In this document: positions 10,515 through 22,757 of the stretch, piece by piece
How the letters are laid out: every line of letters begins with the position of its first letter
Position numbering within the stretch: position 1 is the stretch's first letter
Assembly: GCA_947311845.1 (NCBI GenBank)
Contig: CAMZMU010000013.1
Coordinates: 2,199,351-2,263,350 of the forward strand
Length of the DNA stretch: 64,000 nucleotides
Source: Poa pratensis
Taxonomy: Eukaryota; Streptophyta; Magnoliopsida; Poales; Poaceae
Reading direction: 5' to 3'
Notes under the pieces: generated by a model
The model's input: the letters and a program-made list of their open reading frames with translations, nothing else
Told to the model about the DNA's origin: nothing
Databases searched by the model: none
Made by a program: the position numbers and the translations under genes

Positions 10515-11030
10515 TGTCGGGGGAATACTTTCTGGATTAACCCGCGGCCCAGTGCGACTTAACTTACTCGCACGGACAAAGGCCCACTTGGGAGCAAGCC
10601 CAATATTGAACCGCCATAAGGGGAAAGATCTAGAAGACATATCCCGGAGGACGTGAAGACCAAGTAGTCTCCGAGTAGGCCTCTGTGGATGTATTCCTTA
10701 TGGGGAAGTTTCCTTTTGTAACCTAGCGAGCCTCTGTGTATATAAAGAGGACTCGCAGGACTTAGAGCGGGTCAAGCTATCAAGCCCCAAACCCTAGCTC
10801 ATACGGCGAGTACCAGATCGGATCGCCTCCATTGTAACACCTCGATTATCATATCAATACCAATCTAGGGTAGGCAGGAAGTAGGTCTTTTACCTCACAT
10901 TGAGGGGGCCGAACCTGGGTAAATCTGTGTTGATCTTTGTTCCTGCGATCCCAAGCTCGGAGATGCTTGACTCGCATAATCCCACACCTACGAAGTCATC
11001 TATGACACCTGACGTGACAAACCCACGACA
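10515..11030 (+). repeat. 5' LTR of the gypsy element (516 bp)
   Basis: Starts TGTCGGGGGAATA, ends CCCACGACA. A TATA-like TATATAAAG lies near 10738-10747. I see no difference from the 3' copy. Confidence 0.95.
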
Positions 11031-11032
11031 GT

Positions 11033-11050
11033 TGGCGCCCACCGTGGGGC
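11033..11050 (+). other. Primer-binding site of the gypsy element
   Basis: TGGCGCCCACCGTGGGGC begins two bases after the LTR. Sites of this form occur in many cereal gypsy elements; I do not name the tRNA. Confidence 0.8.
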
Positions 11051-11054
11051 CTGC

Positions 11055-12965
11055 GGTCAAAAGCGTCACGTTCCGCGCAGGATCGAAATCAGGCTTCAAG
11101 GACATCGCCATCGGCCAAGTTGAAGACATCAATGGGGTCCCCTTCATCGACGACTCAGAGTGGGGACCCGAGGCAGATCGCATCGAGTTCGGATACATCG
11201 TTCCCATCGGATCAGTAAAAGTTTTCGTCGGATCCGTCAGTCGCAGATCTATGGACGCGACTCAAGGAAGCGAATCGGTGAAGGAGCTGCGGCCGGTCAG
11301 GGTCCGCGTGTTGGAGGAGCTACAACAAGCTACGGCAAGATTGCCCATCCCCGTCCCGTCAAGACCTGTTTGGGGATCTCTACCAAATCAGGAAGGAGAC
11401 CTCAAGATTGAAGAGATTGAAGCTATCAGGACGGAACTCTGTGAAGAGGCACAAAGACTCGCGGCTGAGCGCGAAAAACTCCAAGAAGAAGGTCGACGAC
11501 TCCGTCGCTGCCAGCCGAAGCACCAGGCGGTGCGAACCAAGACGACATCTGAGCGCAAGAAACTCCAAGAAGAAGAGTGGCGACTCCGTCGTTGGCAGCA
11601 AAAACATCAGATCAAGATGGACAAAGGAGAGATGAAATCACAGTTCCACGGCGACCCAGAGAGCAACGTGCACGCCGCGATAGGGATATTGTCAAAGATA
11701 GCACCGGTTGGAGACACAGAGCTGATAAGGAAGCTCGCTATGCGATCGACCTACTGCAAACCGCTGCTTTACAACAAGCAAATATGTATGGAGTCACGCC
11801 CAATGAGCCGCAAAACGAGGTATCATGGGGAGGAGAAAGGTGCAGCGTCGAAGAAGTGGTCAACCAGCTAGCAGGTTTGCAGGTATCATTGGAAAAAGAA
11901 AAGAAGATAGAAGGCGAGTCACGGATCCGGAGCGACTCAGCCATCCCAGATTGAAACTGATTCAGATGAAGATTCAGCGCCAGTAAACTCCTATTCATTA
12001 TTGAAAGGACCAGCATGTTTTGGAGAGGAAATACGGCTCACTCGTTTCCCCCCGAACTTCGACGAGTCGCAGCGAGTCACCACCTATCGCAGTGACCAAG
12101 ACCCTGCCTTATGGATAGAAGATTACGAGGCAAGCATAACAGGGGCTGATGTGACTCAAGAAATACGTGCGAAATACTTCCACTTGGCAATACAGGGAGA
12201 AGCTAGGGATTGGCTGTTAAGGCTGCCATCAAAATCAATAAGCACATGGGAAGACTTGAAGGACAAGTTCATCGCAGATTCCAAACAGAAGATATGAAAA
12301 ACCTTAGACAATGCATTCAAAAAGAGGACGAATCAAGCGGCGACTGGATCAAGAGAATCGCGGAGATCCTTGGCTCCGCCAAAAACTTAACAGTACAAGC
12401 TGCAATACAAGCTATGAGAAAGAACTGTAGATTTGAGCCGTTGGTGCACAAATTAAGTCGCGCTGAGCACAAGATTGATAGTTTCGACCAGCTTTTGGCA
12501 ACGGCTGACAAGTACGCAAAGACAGATAAAGGGACAGGCGGCTTATCACAGAACCCAACGGGAAATGCAGTCGCGAAAACTGAACGTCGCGCACACCAGA
12601 TGCAGGAGCAAGGAGTGATAAGGCCTTACCCCTAATAACTGCAAGGGGATCTTCGACGTGCCTTGCGACTTACATCGCAGGAGAGATGGCAGGCCAGCGG
12701 GTCACACAAAGGCGCAATGTCATTATTACCGGAGGTGGAAAGAAGGCGACACGCCAGATACAGCTCGCAGCAGATCGATGCAGCACAAGAATAAATCTAG
12801 CTCTCGTCAAGAGCCTGACGTTTTACCTAGAAGAAACATAGGACAGTTTCATACAGTGGAGTACAAACGACGGATGGAAGCCGGAAGAGCGGTCAGATTT
12901 CAACGCCAGAAAGGTATCGTCGCTGGACAGAGCAATCGGTTATTTGGAGTCGCGGCGATCACCCC
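11055..12965 (+). pseudogene. gypsy gag, frameshifted
   Basis: The first part (to about 11960) is rich in Arg, Glu and Lys, and a repeated block (KKLQEE.WRLRR) suggests a coiled coil. The retrotransposon gag domain spans 12001-12560, with 'ALWIEDYEASITGAD', 'YFHLAIQGEARDWL' and 'TWEDLKDKFIA'. A single-base loss near 12280 moves the gag into another frame, where it continues with 'MKNLRQCIQKEDESSGDWI'. A degenerate Cys/His knuckle (C-D-L-H ... H-T-K-A-Q-C) lies near 12658-12725. Since the LTRs are identical, these breaks were probably inherited by a family that moves in trans, or are sequence errors. Confidence 0.75.
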
Positions 12966-13094
12966 CCAGAAGTAAGAGATCCAGGACAGCCAGCTCTGGT
13001 GGTCACGCCAGAAGTCGCGGGATACAAGTTAAGTAAGGTTAATGGACGGAGGAGGAAGAGTAAACATCCTATATCAAGACACGCTCCGAAGAAT

Positions 13095-13690
13095 GAATAC
13101 CCGAGACGAGGCTGCGACCATCCAGGAAAGAAATTCAAGGCATAATCCCAGGAGCTGTTACGCGACCAATCGGAAAGATAACACTTGAAGTTAGCTTTGG
13201 AACAGAGCGGAACTTCCGCACAGAGCTCCTAGACTTTGAGGTTGTAGCAGTCAAAAGCTCATATCATGCGATCTTTGGAAGAGAAGCCTATGTCAAATTT
13301 ACCGCTCGCCCCTGCTACGTCTACCTACAGTTAAAGATACCAGGACCAAACGGTGTTATTACAATATATGGAGACAGGCAGAGAGCGTTAGAATGCGAGA
13401 ACGCAGGCTCAGTACTCGCAGAAGAAGCTTGCATCGCCAACTCCTTACATGGATCAGTCGCAGATCGGTAATCGCAGCTCAAAACGAGTCGCGTTGGAGG
13501 TACCGCGGAAGCGGCCAACAGGATGCAGCCACCGGGGTAAATACCCACCGAGAAGTCGCGCATCAGCAAGATAATGCCCCAGAGGTCGCCTTGATACAAA
13601 AAGAAGACAAGAAATGGCGCATGTGCATAAATCCAGCCTCGATCAACAACCCCTGCCAAAGGGGTCAGTTATCGTGAGTCCTTACAAAGC
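13095..13690 (+). pseudogene. gypsy protease remnant and start of reverse transcriptase
   Basis: One frame at about 13130-13470 reads 'GKITLEVSFGTERNFRTELLDFEVV' in pieces and then 'YHAIFGREAYVKF', the pattern of the second half of a gypsy retropepsin. Near 13575-13650, 'KKWRMCINPASINNPC' resembles the 'GKWRMCIDYTDLNKACPKD' entry to gypsy reverse transcriptase. Homology then stops: the catalytic YxDD block, RNase H and integrase are not found before the antisense gene. Confidence 0.65.
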
Positions 13691-14366
13691 AAACTCAACT
13701 CAACATAAGTCGCAGCTCAGTGCGGCTGATCGCCCAACACAGTTGCTTCTGCTTCAACATGAGACATACATCGGAGCTATCATGCTCGACCCGAGTCGCT
13801 TTTAGCGACTCAAAATTGAACCAATCAGGTGTTCAACCCACTCCGTTAGGAGTATTAATTCGCAACTAAGTGCGATGAGTATCAAGTATGCATGGCCTGC
13901 GGGGAATAGAAAACCCGCATTAAAGGGCCTGCATCATCCTGTAACACCCTGTAAAACATCGAGTGATTATGAAATAAAGCCGGCACCCTTGACATTCAAG
14001 GGTTTGTCGTTTCGCCTCAACTATCATTGAGTCGCTGAGTCTTTTGAATTTCATATATCACTGACCCTTGAGGGCTCCTTACGAGCATCGCGAGTACCAA
14101 TCGCACCTCAAATTTTGCCAAACTAGTGGCAATCCTTAAGCTAGAAGCGTCTTGCATTATGCGACCAAAGTACTGGGGTGTGGCGTCAATCGAGCTTGAT
14201 TGCCTATCATGGCCGCTCTCGACCCTGAACACACATGTTCCTAGGAAATACTGAGCCGCGCGAGCGTCTACTTAATGGAATTATCAAGAAAAGAACCTGC
14301 TTATAGGTCACAAAAATACTGTTTATAATACATGAATATCTTACAGACTAACGGGCATGTCCCACA

Positions 14367-17300
14367 TTATTTATTTTTCCTCTTCCGAGCAACAGGAGTG
14401 GGAATTGGCGCGGCTTGTCTCGCAGTTGCAGTCGCAGGTGTCCTAATAATCAGGGCGCCGCCAGACGAGGCAGAAGGGCCACCAGATACTGTTGCTGGAG
14501 TGGCAGCCCGAGATGACTCAGCTCCTGAGGACTTTTCCTTTGACACCTTGCTCCCATCAAGATTGAATTTATCGAGATAAGTGCCCAAGTCTAAGTTATC
14601 AACAAATTTTGTGGCATACCCGCGCATCCCTTTCCAGATATCGAAGTACTCGCTTATTGGCAGTTCAGTATCATCCGCTCATCGCCAGGCCGTGGCGAGC
14701 AACCTTGCCAACATCTATCTCTGGATAATATGCTCGAAGCAATGTCAAGACATGCGCGGCTCCGGCGCGAGCAGAGGATCGTTTCCAATCAGAGACATAA
14801 TGTGGAGCCTTGAGCAGTTTATTTATCCAATACTCGCAAGATGTTGGGCCATCAGTCGCAGGAGAGATTACCGTCATAACTTCCTTGGTAACCTTTAAGA
14901 AGCGCTGGCTGAGTCAGACAGATATACCAGTTGATCCTTCAAGTTGGACGGGACACTGGGGCCTCAGGTCCTATGTCAAAGAAAGAAAAGGCAAGAAACA
15001 AGTCAGAGACTAACGTTGGTTACCCAAAATATGTATGATTAAAGGAATAAAAGACCAACCAGCAAGCTGCAGGACGGCTGATTTGACCATGGAGCCAAAA
15101 CCCTCAAAGGCTTTGAGCAGCGAGTTATATTTTTCATCTCGCGCGGCGAGTTCCTTTGCGTGGTCTCCCTTCAGGCGATCAATCAATTCAGATTTAAGAG
15201 TCAGCCCTTCTCGCAAAGATCTAATGACCTCGTCTTTCTCCATGAGTCGCTGCTGCATATCAGCTTCAAGTTCTTTAAATTGCTCTTCGCAGGAGTCGAG
15301 TTGACCTTTGAGAGATTTTATTTCCTGATCTTGGTCCCTAATGACCTCATTATGCTGCTCCAGGCGAGACTGCATCATTTCAGGATGGTCTATGGAAATG
15401 CCTTTACCCTTTATTGAGCCAGAAGCATCAAGCAAGGACAGTTCACGCTGAAAACAAACAGAGCAAAACGCATAGGTAAATTATCCAGGAATTTGGGGGC
15501 TCGAGATTTGAAGCCAGGAAAAGAATCAACACCCCGTGCGATGACACAAGGTTTTGATCCTTGGGGGCTACGGTATATGTACCTGGCGACTTGAAGAAAA
15601 TTGCTCAACTAAGCCGCGCAGCAGAGCAGCATGCTTGTCTCCAGCAGAAATTATGGCATCTGCGATTGACTTAGAACTATTTCCTGGAGCTGGAATTCTA
15701 TTTTCAGTAGATACCCTACCAGCAGCAGGAGTTGTGGATGGAGCTGCGACTGGAGTCGCGGCAGGAGCCGCGTCTGCAATACCTTCCTCCAGGGAGGGCC
15801 TTGGTTGAGTCGCACCATTACTGTTTCCCACGTTTTCATCAGCAGCATCATCCTCGCTCATAGCTTGCTGAGAAGAAGTGGGATGGGAATTAGACTTGGT
15901 AGCCTCTTCAGACATAGCCCTGCAAAACATTGATGGGTTAATAAGCTGACCTAGCAGAGCCGCAACATTGAAAAGAAGGCGAACCATACCCAGAGGCGAC
16001 ACGGATACTCTTCATCAGGCAACCAGAGGAAGGAGAAGATAAACCTTGCAAATCTGAACCTACAGAGTATGAAAAGAAGTAGTGATCAGCAATTCCTTGC
16101 CAGAAATACGTAAACACAAAAAGAAAAGGAGAAGAGTCGCAAACAATTACCCGAGCTTATTGAGAAGCAATCCTTTGCAACAGCCTCGGAAGAAAAAGTA
16201 GCCTTGTTGGGATCAGCGAGTTTTAAAGATTTGGCAGCTCTTGTTTCTGCTAGTAACGCCAAGGCTTTGCGACGTTTCTCAGGCTGCGCGGGGTCTTCTG
16301 AGCTCTGGCATAAAATACGTTTCGAGGACCTGCGAGGCACCTCAGGAAGTTCCAGGAAAGGTATTTGGAGTCGAGGACAGAAGAGCGTCGGCCATTTGTT
16401 GTTCCTCTTCAGAAGCACTACCCTCGTGCATAACTGTATCTTCGCCAAAGGCTGCGGCTTGTTTTGACGACTCAGCCACGGATCCTTGGTTCAAGTCGAC
16501 GTCCTCTGAGGAAGAACCCAGAAATAGGGATCGATCTGAAAAGGAGCTCAGGTCAGAAATAATTAATTGGAGAAGGAATTTTCGAGGAAACAGGTGACAA
16601 GTAACATTACCACAAAAGGCTTGTGCTCAGCCCAGAAGGGAGCAAGTCCGACGTTGTCATACGAGTCAATATCCTCGTCCGTCACTCGGCGAATGAAATT
16701 TATCCACTCCCCTTTGTCCCAATCTTCAGGGCAAGTACGATCGACGTCGTTTGCATGACAAGTGAAATCCACCATAAGCCGCGAGCGGCGACTCACAGGC
16801 TGAACTCGCCACTTAGTCCAGCAAGATATGAGATCTAATCCAGTGAGACCATGGAGTGTCAGCGCTCTCACCTTGTCTAAAGGGATTCGACAAAGGGTAA
16901 CGAAGAAGGATCAGGTTTGGAAGACAAAGCATCGGTAGCCTCGAAGGGAAGAGGAGACCAAAGAGGAGAGGAATTTCACCCTCAGGAGAAGTGTTTTTAC
17001 AATAGAAGAATGTCCTTTGCCACTCCTTGATTTTCTTGGCAAGAGTTAGTTTTGGGAAGATACTACCCCTACGGCGTTGGAAGGAAATGGCGCCGCATTG
17101 GAGAAAAGGACCATCTGTGGTTTCCCTTTGACTATTGCAATTGAAAAGAGCAAGCCAGAAATCTATTGAAGGCGGGATACCCAGATAATCTTCGCAGAGG
17201 ACGTGGAAGTTGCTCACTTGCAACATCGAATTAGGGCCAATATCATGGAAGCGGAGACCTAACCGCTGCATCAAGGAGCGGAAGAAGAGAGAGCCCGGGG

Positions 17301-17516
17301 CTTGAACCCGCGCTCAACATGCTCCGCAAAAATCACTACTTCTCCTGGTTGAGGATTGGGGATTACCTCCTCACCAGCCGCCCGCCATTCGCATTGATCT
17401 TTTGGCGGAAGAAGGCCCCGTGCAGATAGGGATTCCAGGAAATCTTCGTCGACCCACGAGCCTTCCCAGTTGCACTTGCGGCGAGACATTTTTCTCAGAT
17501 CGATGGAGATATCCAC
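14367..17516 (-). pseudogene. Antisense gene of the gypsy element (putative 'gypsy type transposon' protein, Transposase_28-like)
   Basis: Minus-strand reading frames run opposite to gag-pol. At 17516-16813 the protein begins 'MDISIDLRKMSRRKC' and continues, after a one-base frame change near 17285, with 'SLFFRSLMQRLGLRFHDI', 'NSMLQVSNFHVLCEDYLGI' and 'DFWLALFNC'. This is the pattern of the plant domain called 'putative gypsy type transposon'. Further frames at 16871-16563 and 16448-16086, an Ala/Pro-rich piece at 16002-15568, a strong coiled coil at 15435-15010 and a final piece ending RKRKNK at 14627-14367 look like exons separated by introns. Antisense genes are known from Tat-lineage elements such as Grande. 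The function of the product is unknown. Exon borders are not resolved. Confidence 0.6.
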
Positions 17517-17832
17517 CGAAGGATTGTGAGTACGAGAAGCGAGATTGGAGGCGGCGGAAAGGAGTAGCGGATGCGTAATGCAGGACTTGATGCAGAACGC
17601 TGGGGAAAACGATGAGCCAAGATAAATAACCCAGACGCGGAAGACGTTTAGATCTGAAAATCAACCGTCAAGGCAGGATAAGTCGCGTTCTTGAGCCGCC
17701 AAGAAGAGTTATAAGCCGCAGATTGGAAATAAGAAAATTGGAGTTCAGCTGGGATAATTCACGTGCGCGGCTCAGGGGTTTGTTAAGACGAAGGAGCCTT
17801 CACTCGAAATCCAAGCTAAACTTGGGGGCTAA

Positions 17833-18348
17833 TGTCGGGGGAATACTTTCTGGATTAACCCGCGGCCCAGTGCGACTTAACTTACTCGCACGGACAAAGG
17901 CCCACTTGGGAGCAAGCCCAATATTGAACCGCCATAAGGGGAAAGATCTAGAAGACATATCCCGGAGGACGTGAAGACCAAGTAGTCTCCGAGTAGGCCT
18001 CTGTGGATGTATTCCTTATGGGGAAGTTTCCTTTTGTAACCTAGCGAGCCTCTGTGTATATAAAGAGGACTCGCAGGACTTAGAGCGGGTCAAGCTATCA
18101 AGCCCCAAACCCTAGCTCATACGGCGAGTACCAGATCGGATCGCCTCCATTGTAACACCTCGATTATCATATCAATACCAATCTAGGGTAGGCAGGAAGT
18201 AGGTCTTTTACCTCACATTGAGGGGGCCGAACCTGGGTAAATCTGTGTTGATCTTTGTTCCTGCGATCCCAAGCTCGGAGATGCTTGACTCGCATAATCC
18301 CACACCTACGAAGTCATCTATGACACCTGACGTGACAAACCCACGACA
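17833..18348 (+). repeat. 3' LTR of the gypsy element (516 bp)
   Basis: Direct repeat of 10515-11030, followed by the target duplication CTCCT. Confidence 0.95.
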
Positions 18349-18353
18349 CTCCT

Positions 18354-20224
18354 CATGTTGACCAAGTTGCTATGCAAGAACCAAGTTCTCCATTTATTGA
18401 TGCTAGCCAAGGTCAAGACCAAGATCAACCCTCTCCTTCTATTGTTGAAGATGTGCATAATGATGATCAAGGTTAACATTCCGGTCAAGACGAGGACTCA
18501 AATGATCAAGAGATACCTCCAAGATGCAATAGAGATATCGAAGCCCGTCGTAAAGCAACAGTCGCAAGAGATTTTGAGATAAAGGGTCACAAGCTAGAAG
18601 CAATCCTTGGTGACCTAAATCGCAATGTTACCACAAGAAGTCAATTGACAAGCTTTAGTGAACATCAAGCTCACATTTCCATGGTGGAACCAAAGAAAGT
18701 GTTTGAAGCTCTTGAAGATCCGGATTGGTTGGAAGCTATGCATGATGAACTCAATAACTTCAAGCGCAACAAGGTGTGGAATTTAGTTGAGAAGCCAAAT
18801 GAGTGCCGCAATGTTATAGGCACTAAGTGGATATTCAAGAACAAGCAAGATGAGCATGGAATGGTTGTGAGGAACAAGGCAAGATTGGTTGCACAAGGAT
18901 ACTCTCAAGTTAAAGGCATTGATTTTGGAGAGACTTTTGCACCCGTGGCTCGCCTTGAGTCCATTCGTATCCTTCTTGCATATGCATCACATCATAATTT
19001 CAAGTTGCAACAAATGGATGTGAAAAGTGCTTTTCTTAATGGTCCTTTAAAGGAGTTAGTATATGTTAAGCAACCTCCGGGTTTTGAGGATCCAAAGTTC
19101 CCTAACCATGTCTACAAGCTCGATAAGGTGCTCTATGGACTTAAACAAGCTCCACGTGCGTGGTATGAGCACCTTAGAGAGCTTCTAGTAGACCGTGGAT
19201 TTGAGGTTGGGAAAATCGATCCCACTCTCTTTACCAAGAGGGTCAAAGGGGAGCTTTTCATATGACAACTCTATGTGGATGATATTATCTTTGGCTCATC
19301 TAACAAAGCTTTTAATGATGAATTTTCGAAGCTTATGACTGACAGGTTTGAGATGTCCATGATGGGAGAGTTGAAATTCTTTCTTGGTTTTGAGATCAAG
19401 GAATTGAATGAAGGGACTTTCATCTCTCAAGCCAAATATACCCAAGACATGCTCAAGAGGTTCAATATGCAAAATGCTAAGGAGAAGCGGTTTCCTATGG
19501 ACACCAAATGCCATCTTGAACTTAACACAAAGGGTATTGATGTTGATCAAAAACTTTACCGCTCTATGATTGGCTCTTTGCTTTATCTTTGTGCATCTAG
19601 ACCCGATATTGTGTTGAGTGTAGGGGTGTGTGCAAGGTATCAAGCAGCTCCTAAAGAAAACCACTTGAAGGCGGTCAATAGAATCCTTCGATATTTGGTT
19701 TATACCCCAAGGTTTGGTTTGTGGTACCCAAAGGGCTCTAATTTCTCTCTTGCCGGGTACTCGGACTCGGATTGGGCTGGTTGTAAGGATGATAGGAAAT
19801 CAACTTCCGGGCATGCCAATTCCTTGGTAGATCCTTGGTGAGTTGGTCTTCTAAGAATCAAAATTGCATATCTCTCTCCACCGCCGAAGCCGAGTATGTG
19901 ACGGCCGGTAGTGCATGCACTCAATTGTTATGGATGAGGCAAACTTTAAAGGAATATGGTGTCAATTGTGACAAAGTGCCTCTTTTGTGTGACAATGAAA
20001 GTGCTATCAAGATTGGCCACAACTCGGTGCAACACTCAAGAACAAAGCATATTGAGATTCGTCATCATTTTATTCGAGATCATATTGCCCATGGTGATAT
20101 TGAGCTTGGATATGTTCCAACCAAAGACCAACTTGCCGATATTTTCACGAAGCCACTTGATGAAGCAAGATTCACTTATTTGAGGCATGAGCTAAATATC
20201 GTGGATTCAAGGAGCTTGACTTGA
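18354..20224 (+). pseudogene. copia reverse transcriptase and RNase H (continuation)
   Basis: The copia polyprotein resumes after the nested element. An in-frame stop lies near 18473. The reverse transcriptase is clear from 18645: '[19 protein letters not shown]', '[12 protein letters not shown]', '[17 protein letters not shown]', '[11 protein letters not shown]' and '[14 protein letters not shown]'. A TGA near 19263 falls just before the catalytic Y-V-D-D at about 19273. RNase H follows with SDSDWAGCKDDRKST and, after a frameshift near 19820, SWSSKNQNCISLSTAEAEY, ending with the usual 'ADIFTKPLDEARFTYLR' tail. The stop and the frameshift disable this copy. Confidence 0.9.
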
Positions 20225-21360
20225 CTATCTTGCATACACACCTATATTTTGACTATCTACTTGGTTTAGGTGTAGGCATGGACATAGGGGGAGTGCGGTC
20301 CTAATACATTGGACCATCCCTCCCCCCATTATGACAACTTTAAGAACTCATTTGCTTCTCTATATTCGTTTCTATGAATTGTGAGCTTAAATGACGAGTA
20401 GTGGCCGTGAACCCAAGATATATCTTCGCGGTGTCACACCACATATACTCATACATGGTGGCCTTGGCCACCACCCTCTTCTTGGTGAAGAGTTGATCTT
20501 CTTGATTTTATTTGAACTTATTTGGGTTTCTCTAGACCTTTAGGTTTCTTTTGGGAGAAACATTTGGAATTGGCCTTTATTTTTGAATCTTGCAATTTCC
20601 AAGTATGTATCCCTCTTATTCAGTGACCCTGTCTATCCTAAGCCATGATCTTACCCCATAAAACACTTTCTCTCTTGCACAAGTTCGTTTCATTTAAATC
20701 TGAAGTTTTGGAGGAGGTCCCAGTAGTACTACCGGGTGGAGGCCGGTACTACCGGGTTCTGAATTTAAGCAGATTTTAAAACCTGCTCAGAAAAATTCAG
20801 GCCCCGGTAGTACCGAGCCACCCGCCCCGGTACTACCGGGCGTGCGATTTTCGCTCCACTAAAGTCAACCGTGCGGGGTGAGGGGTTATTCCCCATCCCG
20901 CACGCGAGACTCATCCTCCCACCGCCACCTCCTCTTTCCTCCGCCTGCGCCGCCGCCGGCCGGGATCCGCTGCCTCCGGCAGATCTGCTCCGTGGAGACA
21001 TTCCCCAAGTCGACCTCCTCCGATGGCCTCCGTTATTTGCCTCGTTTTTTGCTCCTCTTGGTCTCATTTTTGAAACCTAGGTGTAATTGTGCAAATCACC
21101 GGTAGCTCCATGTTTCTATGGTTAAAACTTGGTAGGATGGTCACTTTTGGCTAGGGAATGTGTCCTCTAGTTGCTCCTTGTACGCATTTTGTTGATTTCC
21201 TCGTCGATTTGAGCTCTCTCTCGGGTGCGCTCACTTTGCACGTCCGGTACTACCGCACGTAGGGAATTTCGACCCTTTCTTTACAGATTGCAACTAGGTT
21301 TGTTGTTCACTCCTTGAACTTGTGCACTTATCTTTTCCCTCTCGACCTACTTCATACATT
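20225..21360 (+). other. Spacer between pol and the extra ORF of the copia element
   Basis: Not coding as far as I can see. It contains further GGTACTACC/GGTAGTACC motifs at about 20725-20845 and 21245, the same motif as in the LTRs. A GC-rich block at 20870-21010 has open frames on both strands without recognisable domains. Confidence 0.6.
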
Positions 21361-22757
21361 TCACAGGTAGTCGTGGTGGTAAGAAAAGGAGAACTTTTAA
21401 AGAGGATTCCGAGGAAGAAGAAGTGATGCCTGTCAAGTCCACTACCTGGACTCGCTCTAAACCCAAGGCTGCTATTGCCAAGCATCCAAGGCATCAACAA
21501 GTTCGCAAGGCGCTTCACCTTTGGACGAATGACGACTAGCAAAAGGTTCGTGCAGAAAATCCTTATGGGTCCGAGAGGTCACCTCTAGTCCGTCACCCCC
21601 ACTTCTTCACCAATGACCAAGAGAGGATCTACAATGAAATATATCTCCACAAGAAGTACAAAGTTGTTCCTCAACACGCTATTGACATGACTTGGGTGAG
21701 AGATCCTAAGCACGATGGGTACTTTGATGAGATACTTGCAATGTGTGAAGAGTTTGGGCTTCTTGACGTCATGAAGATCCATCAACCGTTTATCGAGTAC
21801 TACATCTTTCAATTCTTTACAACTGTGTATTTTGACACCGATGATGAGAGAACCCTCATTTGGATGACCAAGGAAACTAAGCTTCAAGCCACCATGAAGG
21901 AATTTGGGACACTTTTAGGCTATGATTGTCAGGGAGAGATTGCCCCTAGTGGTTGGAGATGCCATGAGGGCGACTACTCTAGCGGAAAGGGGGTTCTTAA
22001 ACCTATCACTATGAAGTATGGCACTTGTGGTCAAACTGCTCACCTTGTTCGTGAATTTGAGATCTTGCACCGTATCTATCATGAGATGATTGCTCCTCGC
22101 ATGTGCAATTGGGATCAGGTTCATGGCTTCATGTTTGACCTTCTCAAGCTTTCCAAGATTGGATGTAATGGACTTCATGCACAATGAGCTGTGGCACACA
22201 GTCATTGATAGGAGGGCACCCATTTATGGCCCTTACATCATGAAGCTCATCTGCCACAAGTGGTTCCAAGCCAAGAAGGAAGACATCATGAAAGATGGCA
22301 GCCCTATCACGACTTTCAAGCCTAAGCAGCTTCGAATCAAGACCCATGATCCGCCGAAGAGTCCGGTTGAGCTTGCTGCTGAGGCTGCTGCTGCTGCTAC
22401 TGCTGCGGAGGCTGCTGGGTTGCTACAGCTAGTGGGAGTGCCCCTCCTTTTGAGGAACCATCTTGGGTCAAGAAACTGCAAATCAAGGCGAAGCGGGCCT
22501 TTTGCTTCAAGCTAGACCTCCAAGACCACATGTATGATGCTCATGTGTATCACAAGAAGGCTGCTGTGCGTCAGAAAGCGTTGATGGTGAAGATGGGCAT
22601 GACAGTTTCTTCCGGCTCCGAGGAGAACATCACCCCAAGGAAAAGTGGATCTCCAAGCATGGCTATTGGTCCGATGATGATGCATCTTCGGCTCCCGAGA
22701 GACCCTCTACTTCCACCCACGGCTTGGATGGAGCTTGATTCTCCATGGGACGTTTAG
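21361..22757 (+). pseudogene. Extra 3' ORF of the SIRE/Maximus-type element (env position), frameshifted
   Basis: The reading frame starts near 21365 with a Lys/Arg/Glu-rich segment (GGKKRRTFKEDSEEEE). A stop near 21540 is followed by 'FFTNDQERIYNEIYLHKKY' and a long frame to 22187 with 'MTWVRDPKHDGYFDEIL' and 'WDQVHGFMFDLLKLSKIG'. A frameshift near 22165 leads to 'HNELWHTVIDRRAPIYGPYI' and an Ala-rich stretch to 22515. SIRE-lineage elements carry such an extra gene after pol, and some call it env-like. I see no convincing signal peptide or membrane anchor, so the position supports the label but an envelope function does not follow. Confidence 0.65.

Larger units (their letters stand above)
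10515..18348 (+). mobile_element. Nested Ty3/gypsy element (Tat-lineage-like), pol-deleted, with antisense gene
   Basis: The 516-bp LTRs at 10515-11030 and 17833-18348 appear identical on reading, and a perfect 5-bp duplication CTCCT flanks the element (10510-10514, 18349-18353). A gypsy-type primer site TGGCGCCCACCGTGGGGC lies at 11033-11050 and a G-rich tract GGGGGCTAA just before the 3' LTR. Plus-strand gag and protease remnants and the first residues of reverse transcriptase are present; the rest of reverse transcriptase, RNase H and integrase is missing. The 3' half holds a long minus-strand gene. LTR identity implies very recent transposition with help from an autonomous relative. The Tat placement is inferred from the antisense gene. 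Confidence 0.93.
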
